Shown in pieces: positions 24,889 through 34,959 of a stretch of 64,000 bases of DNA. A model generated the notes under the pieces. It did not search any database and was not told where the DNA came from. It worked only from the letters and a program-made list of their open reading frames with translations. Numbering within the stretch: position 1 is the first letter of the stretch; each line of letters begins with the position of its first letter. The stretch is from Symbiodinium natans (lineage: Eukaryota > Sar > Dinophyceae > Suessiales > Symbiodiniaceae): assembly GCA_905221605.1 (NCBI GenBank), contig CAJNDS010001435.1, positions 665,001-729,000 of the forward strand, read 5' to 3'. Both the position numbers and the translations under genes were made by a program.

Positions 24889-25430
24889 GCACCTGTGTCC
24901 GCCGCTGCCCTGCTAGAAGAGCTAGTGAGGGTAAGACAAGAGGGCCGGCCGAGAAGCTCCACGCCCCGCGACGGCAGCTGGAGCGGCTGCGGCAGATGGC
25001 TTAGATGGCTTTCGCCTGGGGGCCTCTGGCTCGGGGCCTCCCCTCTCCTTGGTAGCCCAGCAACCATATTCTGATAAGGGCATCCTTTTTTGGGTTGGTT
25101 ACTTTATATGGGGAACCTTGAAACAAACAAAAAAGGGTAAAGGACACCACTGCGCTGCCGAGTCTCGAGGCCTCCACAGCTTTCGGGCTTGGCTGCGGGG
25201 CGGAGGCGCGGGTGGGGGTGGGCGGGTTGGGGGCATCCTTCTTGCCAGCCTGGGGCTTTCCCGCCAGCAGGTCCTCTCAGAGTCTCTCTCTTGCCGACGA
25301 CACAACTGTGAAGCACGACGACGAAGCAACACGGATCAATGCAGCCCACACCCGTCCTTGCAGGCCTCTGTGGAGATCCTGAGTGACAGGGGGTCCTCAT
25401 CCTTCTTGAGGGCATCCTGCACGTTCAGCC
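24889..25430 (-). CDS. Pro/Ala-rich exon pair split by an introner
   Basis: The upstream exon frame ends ...HPRLRPAAKPESCGGL at 25167. The downstream frame resumes at 25047. Removing 25048-25166 gives PESCGGLERGGPEPEAPRRK followed by PSKPSAAAAPAAVAGRGASR, with no stop for about 50 codons. The upstream part includes CIDPCCFVVVLHSCVVGKRE. Ends of the exons are not fixed. No family recognised; composition suggests a linker or disordered region. Confidence 0.4.
25048..25166 (-). mobile_element. Introner, family 1 (GA-AG intron)
   Basis: Sense strand: GAGA|CTCGGCAGCGCAGTGG ... GGTTGCTGGGCTACCAAG|GAGA. The 4-bp GAGA flanks are a target-site duplication; the left copy supplies a GA donor and the TIR end supplies AG. 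119 bp. Excision keeps a long Pro/Ala-rich frame open. Confidence 0.65.
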
Positions 25431-25713
25431 AATGGTTGAGGGGCTGAGAGTTGAAACCCCCTCCCTTTTTCAACCCCCTGCCGGACGATGAATATGAGAG
25501 CCCGGTAATGAGGAATGGGCATTCACTACTGAGTGGGTTAAGTATATTTAGGGAAAGTGGCCAAGAGATGCTTGCACTGCCATGTCATGTCGATGTAACC
25601 TCAAGAGCCCATGGAACTTCCAGCATGCCGGGTGGGGGGGAGGGCGGGGTCACCCTTGCGATTCCATCGAGACACTCTCATGCTGCCAGTCCGCTCGTTT
25701 TTGTTCGCCCGGC

Positions 25714-26445
25714 TCATGCTTTCAAGGCCCGCACAGTCATGTGCAGCGCGCTGGGCTCGAAGAAGCAGTACTGCCCCGGAAGTGCGGCCTCAACCTCCCG
25801 GGCGAAGGTGGCGAGCTCCTGCATCAACACGTCCAGCGCCTTGCTTCCGGAGATCTTCCCGAAGTCCCAGACCAAAGTCGCCCCAGGCGCCGGGTCTCGG
25901 TAGTGCGGCTCGCGGTTGCCATCCCTGGAGGCATGGACCCAGTAGCCCGGATCCAGGGTCTCCTGGAAAACCAGGCTGCTCTGCTTGAGCTGCTCCTCTG
26001 CGGGGAATCCCTCATCCACCTCCGAGGTGGCGACGGTGGCGCCTGCGGCGCCAAGGGGGACAGTCAGGGTCCCAAGGCGCCGCTCCAGGGCCCGGTTCTC
26101 GTAGGTTACCAGGGAGAGCGCCGACACCTGCAGGCGGAGCTTGGCGGCGGCCAGCCGGGCGGATGCGAGGTCGCAGACCTGCTGCAGCCGCTGCAGCTGA
26201 TCGGGATCCAGGCGCTTCCCGGCGCGCAGGGCCGCCAAAGTGGACTTGGGAAACTTGCTGCCAGAGCCTTCGGGGCAGAGGCCTCCGAAGTTCTCCTCGA
26301 TGAGCTCCTTCAGCCTCACCAGCTGGGGCGGGAAGCCCGCGAAGCGCAGCGCGAGGACGCCGGACCAGGCCACCATGAAGCCGATCGGCTCCACACAGCA
26401 GGGGCGCAGCTCTCGGCCAAGGCCCGGCAGGTCCGGCGCAGTCAT
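25714..26445 (-). CDS. 2H-phosphoesterase-like protein (single exon, 243 aa)
   Basis: One uninterrupted frame from ATG 26445-26443 (MTAPDLPGLGRELRP) to TGA at 25714, in the only telomere-free gene-sized island of this part. Features seen: GSGSKFPKSTLAALRAGKRL and DPDQLQRLQQVCDLASARLA near the middle, and LHMTVRALKA at the very end. The His-x-Thr motif (HMT) is the signature of 2H phosphoesterases (RNA ligase/cyclic phosphodiesterase superfamily), which need two such motifs. Here only one is visible and the protein stops 7 residues later, so it may be truncated, continue by splicing, or be a distinct family. An alternative start is Met 26376. Upstream are a pyrimidine-rich stretch, TTTATCAG (possible trans-splice acceptor) and three copies of GGACATCG just before the ATG. 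No TM segment. Confidence 0.55.
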   Translation of the reverse strand: MTAPDLPGLGRELRPCCVEPIGFMVAWSGVLALRFAGFPPQLVRLKELIEENFGGLCPEGSGSKFPKSTLAALRAGKRLDPDQLQRLQQVCDLASARLAAAKLRLQVSALSLVTYENRALERRLGTLTVPLGAAGATVATSEVDEGFPAEEQLKQSSLVFQETLDPGYWVHASRDGNREPHYRDPAPGATLVWDFGKISGSKALDVLMQELATFAREVEAALPGQYCFFEPSALHMTVRALKA

Positions 26446-26754
26446 CCCGATGTCCCGATGTCCCGATGTCCAGGCAAGCTTGTGGGGCTGATAAATGCAT
26501 TTTTTTTGGGGGGGGAAGGCACCAGAAACTAGACATCTAGCATGCTGCTCTAGAGCTGTGTGCAAAGTTCCGTGAGGACCAGGGCATGAGGCTCAGAAGT
26601 CAACGAGCCACTGACTGACAGCGACGCACGTCAGAGCAGATGCTGGGTTTAGGGTGTCGGGCTTCGGGTCTAAACCCTAAACCCTAAACCCTAAACCCTA
26701 AACCCTAAACCCTAAACCCTAAACCCTAAACCCTAAACCCTAAACCCTAAACCG

Positions 26755-26848
26755 GAATCCAACGGACGTGCCAATGTCCTTGGCCCCGAGATCCGCCAGA
26801 ACCGTCGCAACGATCTTGGGCGTCAGCTCTTGGATTCTCTCCTCTCGG
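26755..26848 (-). CDS. Exon, unassigned (IQELTPKIVATVLADLGAKD)
   Basis: The minus frame reads REERIQELTPKIVATVLADL then GAKDIGTSVGFR. Helical, globular-looking composition. CCCTAAA lies on the left; a TIR-related element lies immediately to the right. Confidence 0.5.
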
Positions 26849-26869
26849 GAACTTGGAGATTCAGGGGCA

Positions 26870-27040
26870 AACAAGAAGTAGGGTGATAATTAAGGTCTCT
26901 ATACGAATGACCCTATTTAAGGTACTTATGAACCTCCTTTTCAGGGCAATAATAAGTAGGGTGATAAGTAAGGTCTCTATGCGAATGACCCTATTTGAGG
27001 TACTTATGAATCTCCTTATAAGTACCCGTGAACCTCCAAG
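26870..27040. mobile_element. Family-2-related element with internal tandem duplication
   Basis: Contains AAGTAGGGTGATAA-TAAGGTCTCTAT-CGAATGACCCTATTT-AGGTACTTATGAA twice (about 26875-26935 and 26950-27012). It ends with ATAAGTACCCGTGAACCTCCAAG, the family-2 terminal repeat. Confidence 0.6.
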
Positions 27041-27089
27041 AAGGTCAGTCGGCCTGAATGGAACTGACCCGGTACCTCCCTGAGCCCAA

Positions 27090-27153
27090 CACCTCGTGCA
27101 TCTTCAAAAATGAAGCCGTCGCAACCCTCAACAAACAACATTAGGAAATCAAC
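27090..27153 (-). CDS. Exon, unassigned (DFLMLFVEGCDGFIFEDARG)
   Basis: The minus frame VDFLMLFVEGCDGFIFEDAR ending in GVG. Good coding composition; splice sites not fixed. Confidence 0.45.
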
Positions 27154-27287
27154 CCCTTCAAAATGCACCTTAAAGAATCCTTTTTCAAACAACCTACAGG
27201 AACCCTAAACCCTAAACCCTAAACCCCAAACCCTAAACCCTAAACCCTACACTTCAAATCCCTGAAGAGACCCCTTCAGTGGGCTTC

Positions 27288-27344
27288 CCGGACCGGCCTC
27301 GATCTTCGCCCAGGCCTGCGGCACGAGGTTGTCGACCTTTGCCT
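27288..27344 (-). CDS. Exon, unassigned (AKVDNLVPQAWAKIEAG)
   Basis: The acceptor CTTTTGTAAG is followed by AKVDNLVPQAWAKIEAGPGS. A GT donor within GGCCGGTCCGG is possible. CCCTAAA left (27198-27250), TTTAGGG right (27382-27490). Confidence 0.5.
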
Positions 27345-27589
27345 TACAAAAGGAAGCTTTCGGAGAGGGCTTTTGGGAGGGGTTTAGGGTTTAGGTTTAG
27401 GGTTTAGGGTTTAGGGTTTAGGGTTTAGGGTTTAGGGTTTAGGGTTTAGGGTTTAGGGTTTAGGGTTTAGGGTTTAGGGTTTAGGGAGGGTTGGGGGTTT
27501 AGGGCTTAGGGCTTAGGGCTTCGGGTTGAGGGTTGCGGGTTTAAGGTCAAAGACTAGCATCTAAGGTCTGGGTCTGGGGCCTTCGGGGG

Positions 27590-27735
27590 AATAGGGCCTC
27601 AGGGCGAGCCTTCTTCGGGATTCCCGGGACCCCTTGATCGTGACGCTCCTGCAATCCCAGTGATCGAAACTTAGGGTTTCTAGTGCCTAGCATCATGCGC
27701 ACGGTTGCCCCTCCTTCCGAGAGTGAAGCCGCTTG
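27590..27735 (-). CDS. Probable exon, unassigned
   Basis: The minus frame SEGGATVRMMLGTRNPKFRS then LGLQERHDQGVPGIPKKARP. Open across the whole unique island. Confidence 0.4.
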
Positions 27736-28249
27736 AAGCCCAAACCCCAAAAAACACCCAAACCTTTGTGCAACTTCTACAAAAATGAAAGCCTGAACTC
27801 TTAGCCCTAGAGACCCAACACCCTAAACCCGAGACCCCAACAACCCGGATGAAGCTCTACACTCCGCACGCCGAGCCCCCTTCCTCAGCCCCTTGTGCTT
27901 CGGGCCTCGGGCAACCTGGCCCTTTTTACTCCCTAAACTCGCGCAAGGCGCCGGACCCAGGCCTTTATGCGATTTCCATAGGCCCTAGATCCCAAACCCT
28001 TAACCCTAGACCCAAAACCCTACAGCCCGAAACCCTAGAGAGTAAACCTTGAGGGCTTCAACCCTAAGCCCTAAACGCGAACGCCGGAGAAAAAGTTTGG
28101 GGCCCCCTGGTGCCTTCACCTCCAGCCGGAAGTCGCTGAGGTCGCGCTTCCTGGGTTGCGGAGGAACTTAAACAGGTTGCCTTTATCACAGACCGTGGGT
28201 TTGGGGTTTAGGGTTTAGGGTTTAGGGTCTGGAACCTAGTGTAGTCCAT

Positions 28250-28352
28250 ATCGGGTTCCAACAACTGTCCACTCAAGCATATACTCGCGCGTCGTCTTCA
28301 GGAGCCTCGTCTTTGCAGCATGCTCTGTCCGTCCGGTTGCCTGGGGAAAGAC
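28250..28352 (-). CDS. Exon, unassigned (TRLLKTTREYMLEWTVVGTR)
   Basis: The acceptor TTTCCCCAG is followed by ATGRTEHAAKTRLLKTTREY and MLEWTVVG. A strong acceptor and coding-like composition. Confidence 0.45.
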
Positions 28353-28465
28353 TGCATATATACAGATTAAAATGCAACCACTATGCTCGCACGCTGCGGG
28401 GTAAAACAGAATCGATGCTGCAGGGCATAGGGGCGACCCTCTGACCCCACAATTAGAAAGCTCAA

Positions 28466-29120
28466 TAACCTAAACCCACCAGCAGCGCGGAGAGGCGCGC
28501 TCCGCCGCGGCGGCGTCCACCACCACCACGCCGGCGCCTGCGCGCCTCGAGGACGCACTCCAGCTCCGTGCCCGCACTGTTCAACGTGGGGTACCAGATG
28601 GCCTTGCCCATGCACTCCTGCGATGCCGTCCATGCGGATTTGCAAGCACACTGGATGGGTATCCAAGAGCCGACTGACTGCCTATTGTAGCCTTGCGAAA
28701 TGAAGAGCCTATTCTCCGACCACCCGGTTGCGGACGGAAAAACTGCAACTCCGATTTAAGTGTAAGGATCCGAGCCGCCATCTTCTTAGTCTGTCTGGCA
28801 GACTGCATGGACCGAGACCTTTCCCGATGAGCTCGAGGCTCGCACACTGCACTTCTTGCCAATCCCCTCAAATTGAAGCCCATCACCTTGATCTCCTGGA
28901 TCCATCATGCATGTCAGCACCTTTGAGTCTTGAGCAAGAATCGTGTTGCAGCTTGAGTCCGCTTCGCTGTCGTCTGCACTGCCGGTGGTCCCGGATGCAG
29001 CTGCAACGACTCTTTCAGGGCACAGTGCCCAAATCTTGGCGCCGTACCCATTTCCATCTCCCCTTCGTCGGTTGGAGTTCGTTGCTCCGGCAGGGATGGA
29101 CTTCTGGCAATACGTAGTCG
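28466..29120 (-). CDS. Cys-containing extracellular-type protein, 3' part
   Basis: Two frames in succession. 29120-28786 reads AKIWALCPERVVAAASGTTG, SADDSEADSSCNTILAQDSK, VLTCMMDPGDQGDGLQFEGI and GKKCSVRASSSSGKVSVHAV. 28690-28466 reads GSWIPIQCACKSAWTASQEC, MGKAIWYPTLNSAGTELECV and LEARRRRRGGG up to a stop in VGLGY-TGA (or a GT donor in GGTGGGTTTAGG). Regular Cys spacing and Ser/Gly linkers suggest an extracellular domain. An intron must lie between the two frames (about 28700-28790). Not recognised as a known family. Confidence 0.45.
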
Positions 29121-29134
29121 TAAGTAGTGGTAAG

Positions 29135-29235
29135 TAAGGAAGTAAGTAAGTAAGCAAGCAAGCAAGAAAGCAAGCAAGTACGTAGATACGTAGTAAGTAT
29201 GTATGTAGGTACATATGTAAGTATATAAGTAAAGT
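29135..29235. repeat. AAGT/AAGC tetranucleotide microsatellite
   Basis: GTAAGTAAGGAAGTAAGTAAGC-type tract grading into GTATGTAGGTAC. Leu/Tyr/Thr-rich minus-strand readings over it are artefacts. Confidence 0.85.
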
Positions 29236-29392
29236 AAAGAATGCTCGAGCTCCTGAACGGCAACCCAGCTTCTGGACGTCCTGCGACTTCTTCTGCTGCT
29301 CCTGGGAGGCATGGGTCTGCGGATGGTTTTGGGTCAGGATAGAGCAGAAAACTGCTGCACCTTGGGATGTTCGCCTTTATACTAACAGTCCT

Positions 29393-29508
29393 TCCTAAAC
29401 CCTAAACCCTAAACCCTAAACCCTAAACCCTAAACCCTAAACCCTAAACCCTAAACCCTAAACCCTAAACCCTAAACCCTAAACCCTAAACCCTAAACCC
29501 TAAACCCT
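29393..29508. repeat. CCCTAAA array left of a coiled-coil exon
   Basis: About 16 perfect units on the plus strand. With the TTTAGGG array at 29600-29690 it brackets the exon at 29511-29585. Confidence 0.95.
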
Positions 29509-29510
29509 AG

Positions 29511-29585
29511 CTGAATATCCGGAGGGTGGCAGCTTTCTTCGTCAGCTCCCCGACTTGCAGGGCGAGCTCCGAGTCCTCGCAACAG
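29511..29585 (-). CDS. Coiled-coil exon, copy 1 (DSELALQVGELTKKAATLRI)
   Basis: After GTTGCGAG the minus frame reads DSELALQVGELTKKAATLRI then FS. Heptad-like Leu/Val spacing indicates coiled coil. A second, clearly homologous exon lies 190 bp to the right. Confidence 0.5.
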
Positions 29586-29718
29586 ATTGGGACTTTAGGG
29601 GTAGGGTTTAAGGGGGTTTAGGGTTTAGGGTTTAGGGTTTAGGGTTTAGGGTTTAGGGTTTAGGGCTTAGGGTTTAGGGTTTAGGGGCGTGGGGGCTTAA
29701 AGGCAGCCCAAAGATACC

Positions 29719-29797
29719 CACAAAATGCTGAAAATCTGGAGAGGAGCGACTCGCTTCGCCAGCTCGGCCACTTGCACTGCGAGCGCCGAGTCCTAGC
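29719..29797 (-). CDS. Coiled-coil exon, copy 2 (DSALAVQVAELAKRVAPLQI)
   Basis: The acceptor TTGCTAG is followed by DSALAVQVAELAKRVAPLQI then FS, colinear with the 29.5 kb copy over its whole length. It shows exon duplication together with its telomeric surroundings. Confidence 0.5.
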
Positions 29798-29819
29798 AAC
29801 AGGATGGAAGAGTTGAGGC

Positions 29820-30015
29820 TAGGGTTTGGGGTTTAGGGTTTAGGGTTTAGGGTTTAGGGTTTAGGGTTTAGGGTTTAGGGTTTAGGGTTTAGGGTTTAGT
29901 GTTTAGGGTTTAGGGTTTAGGGTTTAGGGTTTAGGGTTTAGGGTTTAGGGTTTAGGGTTTAGGGTTTAGGGTTTAGGGATTAGGGTTTAGGGTTTAGGGT
30001 TTAGGGTTTAGGATC
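29820..30015. repeat. TTTAGGG array (~195 bp)
   Basis: About 27 units, almost perfect, immediately right of the second coiled-coil exon copy. Confidence 0.95.
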
Positions 30016-30016
30016 T

Positions 30017-30105
30017 GGTAGTTTCCGAATTTGGGGTACCTTATTGGGGTCCCTATTTTCAGGGAATCCTGCTATTCTCGTAAACCATCTAAGCTTTGGG
30101 GTTCG
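30017..30105. mobile_element. Family-4 dispersed element
   Basis: Shares TATTGGGGTCC-CTAT-TTTCAGGGAATC-TGCTA with 35610-35720 (plus) and the complement of 55105-55165. Non-coding; it supplies pyrimidine-rich AG-ending sequence on the minus strand. Confidence 0.45.
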
Positions 30106-31024
30106 GAGAGAAATCGCTCTAAACCTCCTGCACCACGGCCACAACCGCGAGCCGTTCATGGAGAGTATCACGATCAAACCCCCAAACCCTGGAATCCTGT
30201 ACATCGTAGGTGCGCTTCCCACCCCGGATCTCTTTACCCCAAGAAGCCCTTTAAACAAACTCCATGGCTTTGCAGCGGACCAGAAGTTTAAAGCCTTTGC
30301 AGCTAGGGGGTTTAGGCTTGGTTTAGGGTTGAGAGTTTCTGGCTCTGAGCTACATCCGTTTGCAGCAGCTCTGTCCATTTCATGGCTCCAGTGCATGAGC
30401 GTGTGCCTGTAAGGATCTTGAACATCTCACACTCCAAAGGATTCCCTCATAAACCATACATAGGCCCTCAACCCTAAATCCCTACAGCCCGAAACCCAGG
30501 CTCCTAAACCGGCAAGCCCCCAAAAACCCGGCAACCGCCCTCAGCCCCAAATAAAAAAGCTCCCAAAACCCTCAAATCCTAAACCCTAATCCCTGAACCC
30601 CAAACCCTAAACCCCTCAACCCCTGAACGCTATATATCCCTAAACCCTAAACCCTAAACCCTAAACCCTAAACCCTAAACCCTTGGTCCTGGCCCTGGGC
30701 CATCCCAAGGGCCCTGGCCGCGTGGGTTTTCCAGTCCCGAAGATCCTGATTGGGGGTTTTGGGGTTTAGGGTTTAGGGTTTAGGGTTTAGGGTTTAGGGT
30801 TTAGGGTTTAGGGATGTGGGGTTTCGGGATATGGGGTTATGGTTTGGGGTTTGAGGGTTGGGGCTTAGGGTTTCGGGTTTAGGGTTTCAGAGAGGGGCGC
30901 CGTGGCATGTTTAGGGAAGAGGCCTTGGAGACCCGAAAACAAAAACACAAAACCCTAACCCCCTAAACTCTAAACCCTAAGCCCTAAACCCTAAACCCTA
31001 AACCCTAAACCCGCCCTCCTTGAG

Positions 31025-31070
31025 CTCCGCTTTGAGGTCGGAGAGCTCCTCCAACACTTAGCGCGCCAGG
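31025..31070 (-). CDS. Micro-exon, coiled coil (VLEELSDLKAELKEG)
   Basis: After GCGCTAAG the minus frame reads VLEELSDLKAELKEGG. CCCTAAA left, TTTAGGG right. About 45 bp. Confidence 0.45.
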
Positions 31071-31462
31071 GGTTTGGGGTTTAGGGTTTAGGGTTTAGGG
31101 TTCAGGGTTCAGGGTTCAGGGTTCAGGGTTCAGGGTTCAGGGTTTAGGGTTTAGGGTTTAGGGGGGTTTAGGGGGTTTGAGGCTTTAAGGGTTCTCACAG
31201 GGGTTAGGTTTCTGAAGGGCTTACGTGGGGACACCTAGGTGGCCCCCTTACACCGGCCCCTCCCAAGTCTTGAACCATCAAGCTGGAAGGGGGGACTTCA
31301 AACTTCAACCCTAAACTGTGCGGAAAGAAAAGGTCCACGATCAAGCTCGACCCTACACCCTAAACCCCTAAACCCTAAACCCCTAAACCCTAAACCCTGA
31401 AATTCTAAGCCCTAAACCCTAAGCCCCGAACCCTTAATCCTAAACCCTTAAACCCCCCAGAT

Positions 31463-31572
31463 GCTCAAGAGTCCAAACGGTCACTGGACTCCTGCTTGAC
31501 GTACTCGAGGTGCGCGTACTTGTTCGAGAAGAAGAGGACGGAGGAGCCCTCCTGAATCTCCCGAGGCTCCTG
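31463..31572 (-). CDS. Exon, unassigned (EGSSVLFFSNKYAHLEYVKQ)
   Basis: The acceptor CCAATTGCAG is followed by an open frame containing EPREIQEGSSVLFFSNKYAH then LEYVKQESSDRLDS. CCCTAAA left (31350-31460), TTTAGGG right (31600-31715). Confidence 0.5.
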
Positions 31573-32244
31573 CAATTGGTGGATTCAGGTCATTGAGGGT
31601 CTAGGGTTTAGGGTTTAGGGTTTAGGGTTTAGGGTTTAGGGTTTAGGGTTTAGGGTTTAGGGTTTAGGGTTTAGGGTTTAGGGTTTAGGGTTTAGGGTTT
31701 AGGGTTTAGGGTTTAGGTGAAGGCGAAAGGTTTCGGGCCAAAATCCTCGGCCCACCGGGAGACTTCGTAACAAAAAGTAGAAGCCCTGAACCCCAGATCC
31801 TGAGCCAGACAAGCGTGGCCCAAAGGCCCCACTTAGCATCGGTCAGAAACTTACACCCTAAACCCTAAACCCTAAACCCTAAACCCTAACCCCTAATGTT
31901 CAAGGACGGCTTCGGGGATTGAGGCGCCTGCCCTGAAGGTGCTGGGCTCGTGTTAAGGAAATTCAGTTACCAGAATGAGCGCACTATATTGATGCCATAT
32001 AACGTATAACCCCATTGTGGGAAAGCAATTTGGTCAGTTCTCAACATTCTGGCCTCGTTTTGGGTACCCTAACTTTTCGGGGCCGCCTCATAATAACCAG
32101 AAGGGACCAGAATTTAGAGGAAGTGACCCTAAACCCCTATCCGAGCTAAACCCTAAGCCCTAGGACATAGTTGAGTTCCCAAACCCTAAGCCCTAAACCC
32201 TAAACCCTAAACCCTAAACCCTAAACCCTAAACCCTAAACCCGT

Positions 32245-32318
32245 CAAAGTAAGGGCAGGGGCCTCCTCCTGCCCTCGCCGCGGCTTCGAGGCATGGACCA
32301 TCTGGAAGCCCTCCTCTC
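32245..32318 (-). CDS. Probable exon, unassigned (EEGFQMVHASKPRRGQEEAP)
   Basis: The minus frame REEGFQMVHASKPRRGQEEA in a 75-bp unique island between telomeric arrays. Confidence 0.4.
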
Positions 32319-32809
32319 GAAACCCTAAACCCTAAACCCTAAACCCTAAACCCTGAACCCTAAACCCTAAACCCTAAACCCCAAACCCTAAACCCTAAAC
32401 CCTAAACCCTGAACCCTAAACCCTAAACCCTAGACAAGGGCTCTGCAAAGGTCCTGGAGCGACCTCCAAATCCCAGGCGGTTAGTTTAGGGTTTAGGGTT
32501 GAGGGTTTAGGGTTTGGGGTTTAGGGTTTAGGGTTTGGGGTTTAAGGTTTAGGGTTTAGAGTTTAGTGTTTTGGGCGTAGATTTTGGAATTTCCGGGTTG
32601 AGGGGCAACCACGGCCATGATCAACAGAAACGAAACTTGATGCAGATCGAGTGCTGGAAGCTGCAGCACTCAACCATCATTCCCTTGCAGTTAAAGGGTC
32701 TAGGGTTCCGGGTTCAAGGGTTTAGGGTCTAAGGGTTTGAGGGCGTTTTGTGTTAGGGTTTAGGGTTTAGGTGGGGCACCCTGATCCCAACTTCCCAGCG
32801 CTCCAGCCT

Positions 32810-32875
32810 CGACCCGTACCTGGCTTGCGTCTGCTCTTTCTCCCCGATTGAACTCCTCGGCGATGCGGATGAGGG
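32810..32875 (-). CDS. Exon, unassigned (LIRIAEEFNRGERADASQ)
   Basis: The minus frame LIRIAEEFNRGERADAS is followed by CAG|GTACGG, a canonical-looking GT donor. TTTAGGG array to the right. Confidence 0.45.
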
Positions 32876-33080
32876 TTTAGGGTTTAGGGTTTAGGGTTTA
32901 GGGTTTAGGGTCTAGGGTTTAGGGTTTAGGGTTTAGGGTTTAGGGTTTAGGGTTTAGGGTTTAGGGTTTAGGGTTTAGGGTTTAGGGTTTAGGGTTTAGG
33001 GTTTAGGGTTTAGGGTTTAGGGTTTAGGGTTTAGGGTTTAGGGTTTAGGGTTTAGGGTTTAGGGTTTAGGGTTTAGGGCG
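32873..33080. repeat. TTTAGGG array (~205 bp)
   Basis: About 29 units in tandem with one TCTAGGG. Intronic between the 33.5 and 32.8 kb exons. Confidence 0.95.
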
Positions 33081-33419
33081 GACAACCAAAAAATGACCCT
33101 GAGGGGGAGGGGGGGAGGTGCAGGGGCCTGTTTTCGCACGCTTCAAGTATGGTTGGTGGTTTGTTTGGGGTTCAGATGGTTCACCCAAAATCATGGAAGC
33201 CCTGAGCCCTGGAATCTCTAGAAACCCCCAAGCCCTGAATCGGCTTCGGGGTTAAGAATGAAAACCCCGACACCCGAAAGACGAAACCCGAAACCCTAAA
33301 CCCTAAACCCGAAACCCTAAACCCTAAACCCCGTACCCTAAACCCTAAACCCCAAACCCCAAACCCTAAACCCTAAACCCTAAAACCCTAAAGTTTAGTA
33401 AACCCTAAACCCTGCCCAG

Positions 33420-33540
33420 GCGACTTCTTGGATGATGTGATGCTGCGGCGCGGAGAAGTGGCGGTCTTGACCGGTCTCCAGCGTCTCCCACTCCTCCCGT
33501 CCGTCCGCGCACACCTTCACGTACCTGTGGGTGGCTTGAA
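33420..33540 (-). CDS. Exon, unassigned (RYVKVCADGREEWETLETGQ)
   Basis: After GCCACCCACAG the frame reads RYVKVCADGREEWETLETGQ then DRHFSAPQHHIIQEVAW. A clear coding signature bracketed by CCCTAAA (left) and TTTAGGG (right). Confidence 0.5.
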
Positions 33541-34191
33541 AAGGAGGTGCCTTAAGAATTAGGCGGTTTAGGGTTTAGGGTGTAGGGTCTAGGATTTAGG
33601 GTTTAGGGTTTAGGGTTTAGGGTTTGGGGTTTGGAGTTTGGGGTTTGGGGTTTGGGGTTTGGGGTTTGGGGTTTGGGGTTTAGGGTTTAGGGCGACTCTA
33701 GGACCTTAATAACTAGGATAGGATTTAGGGCTCAAAGTTTAGAGCTTTTTAATAGGGAATGAAGGCAAGGGGAAGGCGCTTACAGTCTAGGGCTTAGCAG
33801 AGGTGGGATACTCACAGCATGACGCTGCTCCGCTCTGAAGATTTGGGGAGCCCTTAAGAAAACTCGTCAGGTGCCCCCAACCCACGGACAAGCACTGGGC
33901 CTAAGGACCACGTCTTGAACCCGAAAGCCGAAAAAGCTAATGTGTTCAAACAAAGCTGTTCCCCAATGAGCCCTGTTGAACATGAAACCTCAAAAGCCCT
34001 CGTCTGCTCTGATGCTCACACAGGGCCTTCGGGCAGGGGGGGGGGCACTTGTAGTGGAAAGCTTTCTGGGGGTCCAGGTCCACCTCGAGTCACAGGGAAG
34101 GGGGGGGTGTACGTCGCACCGACCATCCTTCTCAAATCTTCGATTCAGGTGAGCCGTATGAATCTGATGGCTAGGGTCTAGGGAACCTAGA

Positions 34192-34653
34192 TCATCTGCG
34201 ACTCCATGCAACATGCCCAGGCAGATTCCATCCCAGAACTGCCTTCAAATCAAAATCCCAGCCGAGAGTATGGCAGCAGCGGCACAGTAGCACCACTATC
34301 CCATCTAGGGCGTTCAAAACAGGCCACCTGGACAAACCACTGCGGCCACCTCTGCCCGTCCATCTCCTGGCTGCACTGGTTTGGGTTTCGGGGTCTGAGG
34401 GAAGCGATCCGCCGTGGTTCGGAGAGTCAGGCCCTACACCCCTCAACCCCCTGAACCTCCTAAACCCCCTCCCCAAGGGCGCCTTTCCCTCCGAGATCTT
34501 CCAGTTGCCCAATGCTGGATGGCCTGGTGAGGGGGCTCTGGGCCTGACACTTTCGGATTCTGGCGTAGGTAGGGCCCGGGGTTTCACGTGCCTAGCAGTC
34601 ATGTTCAGGACAGCAAACAAACGCCCAAAAGCAAGATCCTCCACAACCCTCAC
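34192..34653 (-). CDS. Long open frame, unassigned
   Basis: 153 codons from MRVVEDLAFGRLFAVLNMTA through ALGNWKISEGKAPLGRGFRR to NALDGIVVLLCRCCHTLGWD and a stop at 34192. It is the longest open frame in this stretch. It may be one exon, or two with an intron over the Pro/Arg-rich middle. Confidence 0.4.
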   Translation of the reverse strand: MRVVEDLAFGRLFAVLNMTARHVKPRALPTPESESVRPRAPSPGHPALGNWKISEGKAPLGRGFRRFRGLRGVGPDSPNHGGSLPSDPETQTSAARRWTGRGGRSGLSRWPVLNALDGIVVLLCRCCHTLGWDFDLKAVLGWNLPGHVAWSRR

Positions 34654-34959
34654 ACCTAACCTGAAAAATCTTAAACCCTAAACCCTAACCCTAAACCCTA
34701 AACCCTAAACCCTAAACCCTAAACCCTAAACCCTAAACCCTAAACCCTAAAGGCAAAAACAAGGCTTTGAACCTGAACCTCGGCCTCTCTGCAACCCCAG
34801 CATCCTTGTAGGCTCTTTAGGTAAACCCTAAACCCTAAACCCTAAACCTTTGAAGAGCCTTCGCCCCGCTACGTCCCTCAGAGGGTCCGAGAGCCGAGAG
34901 TGGAGGGTTGTTAGGATTTAGGCTTGATTTGGGGTTTCGGGTGTTTGGGTTTTAGGGTC

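Noticed and set aside
28914..29312. Tyr/Leu/Thr-rich membrane-like minus ORF
   Set aside because: Its hydrophobic part is the AAGT/GTAC microsatellite.
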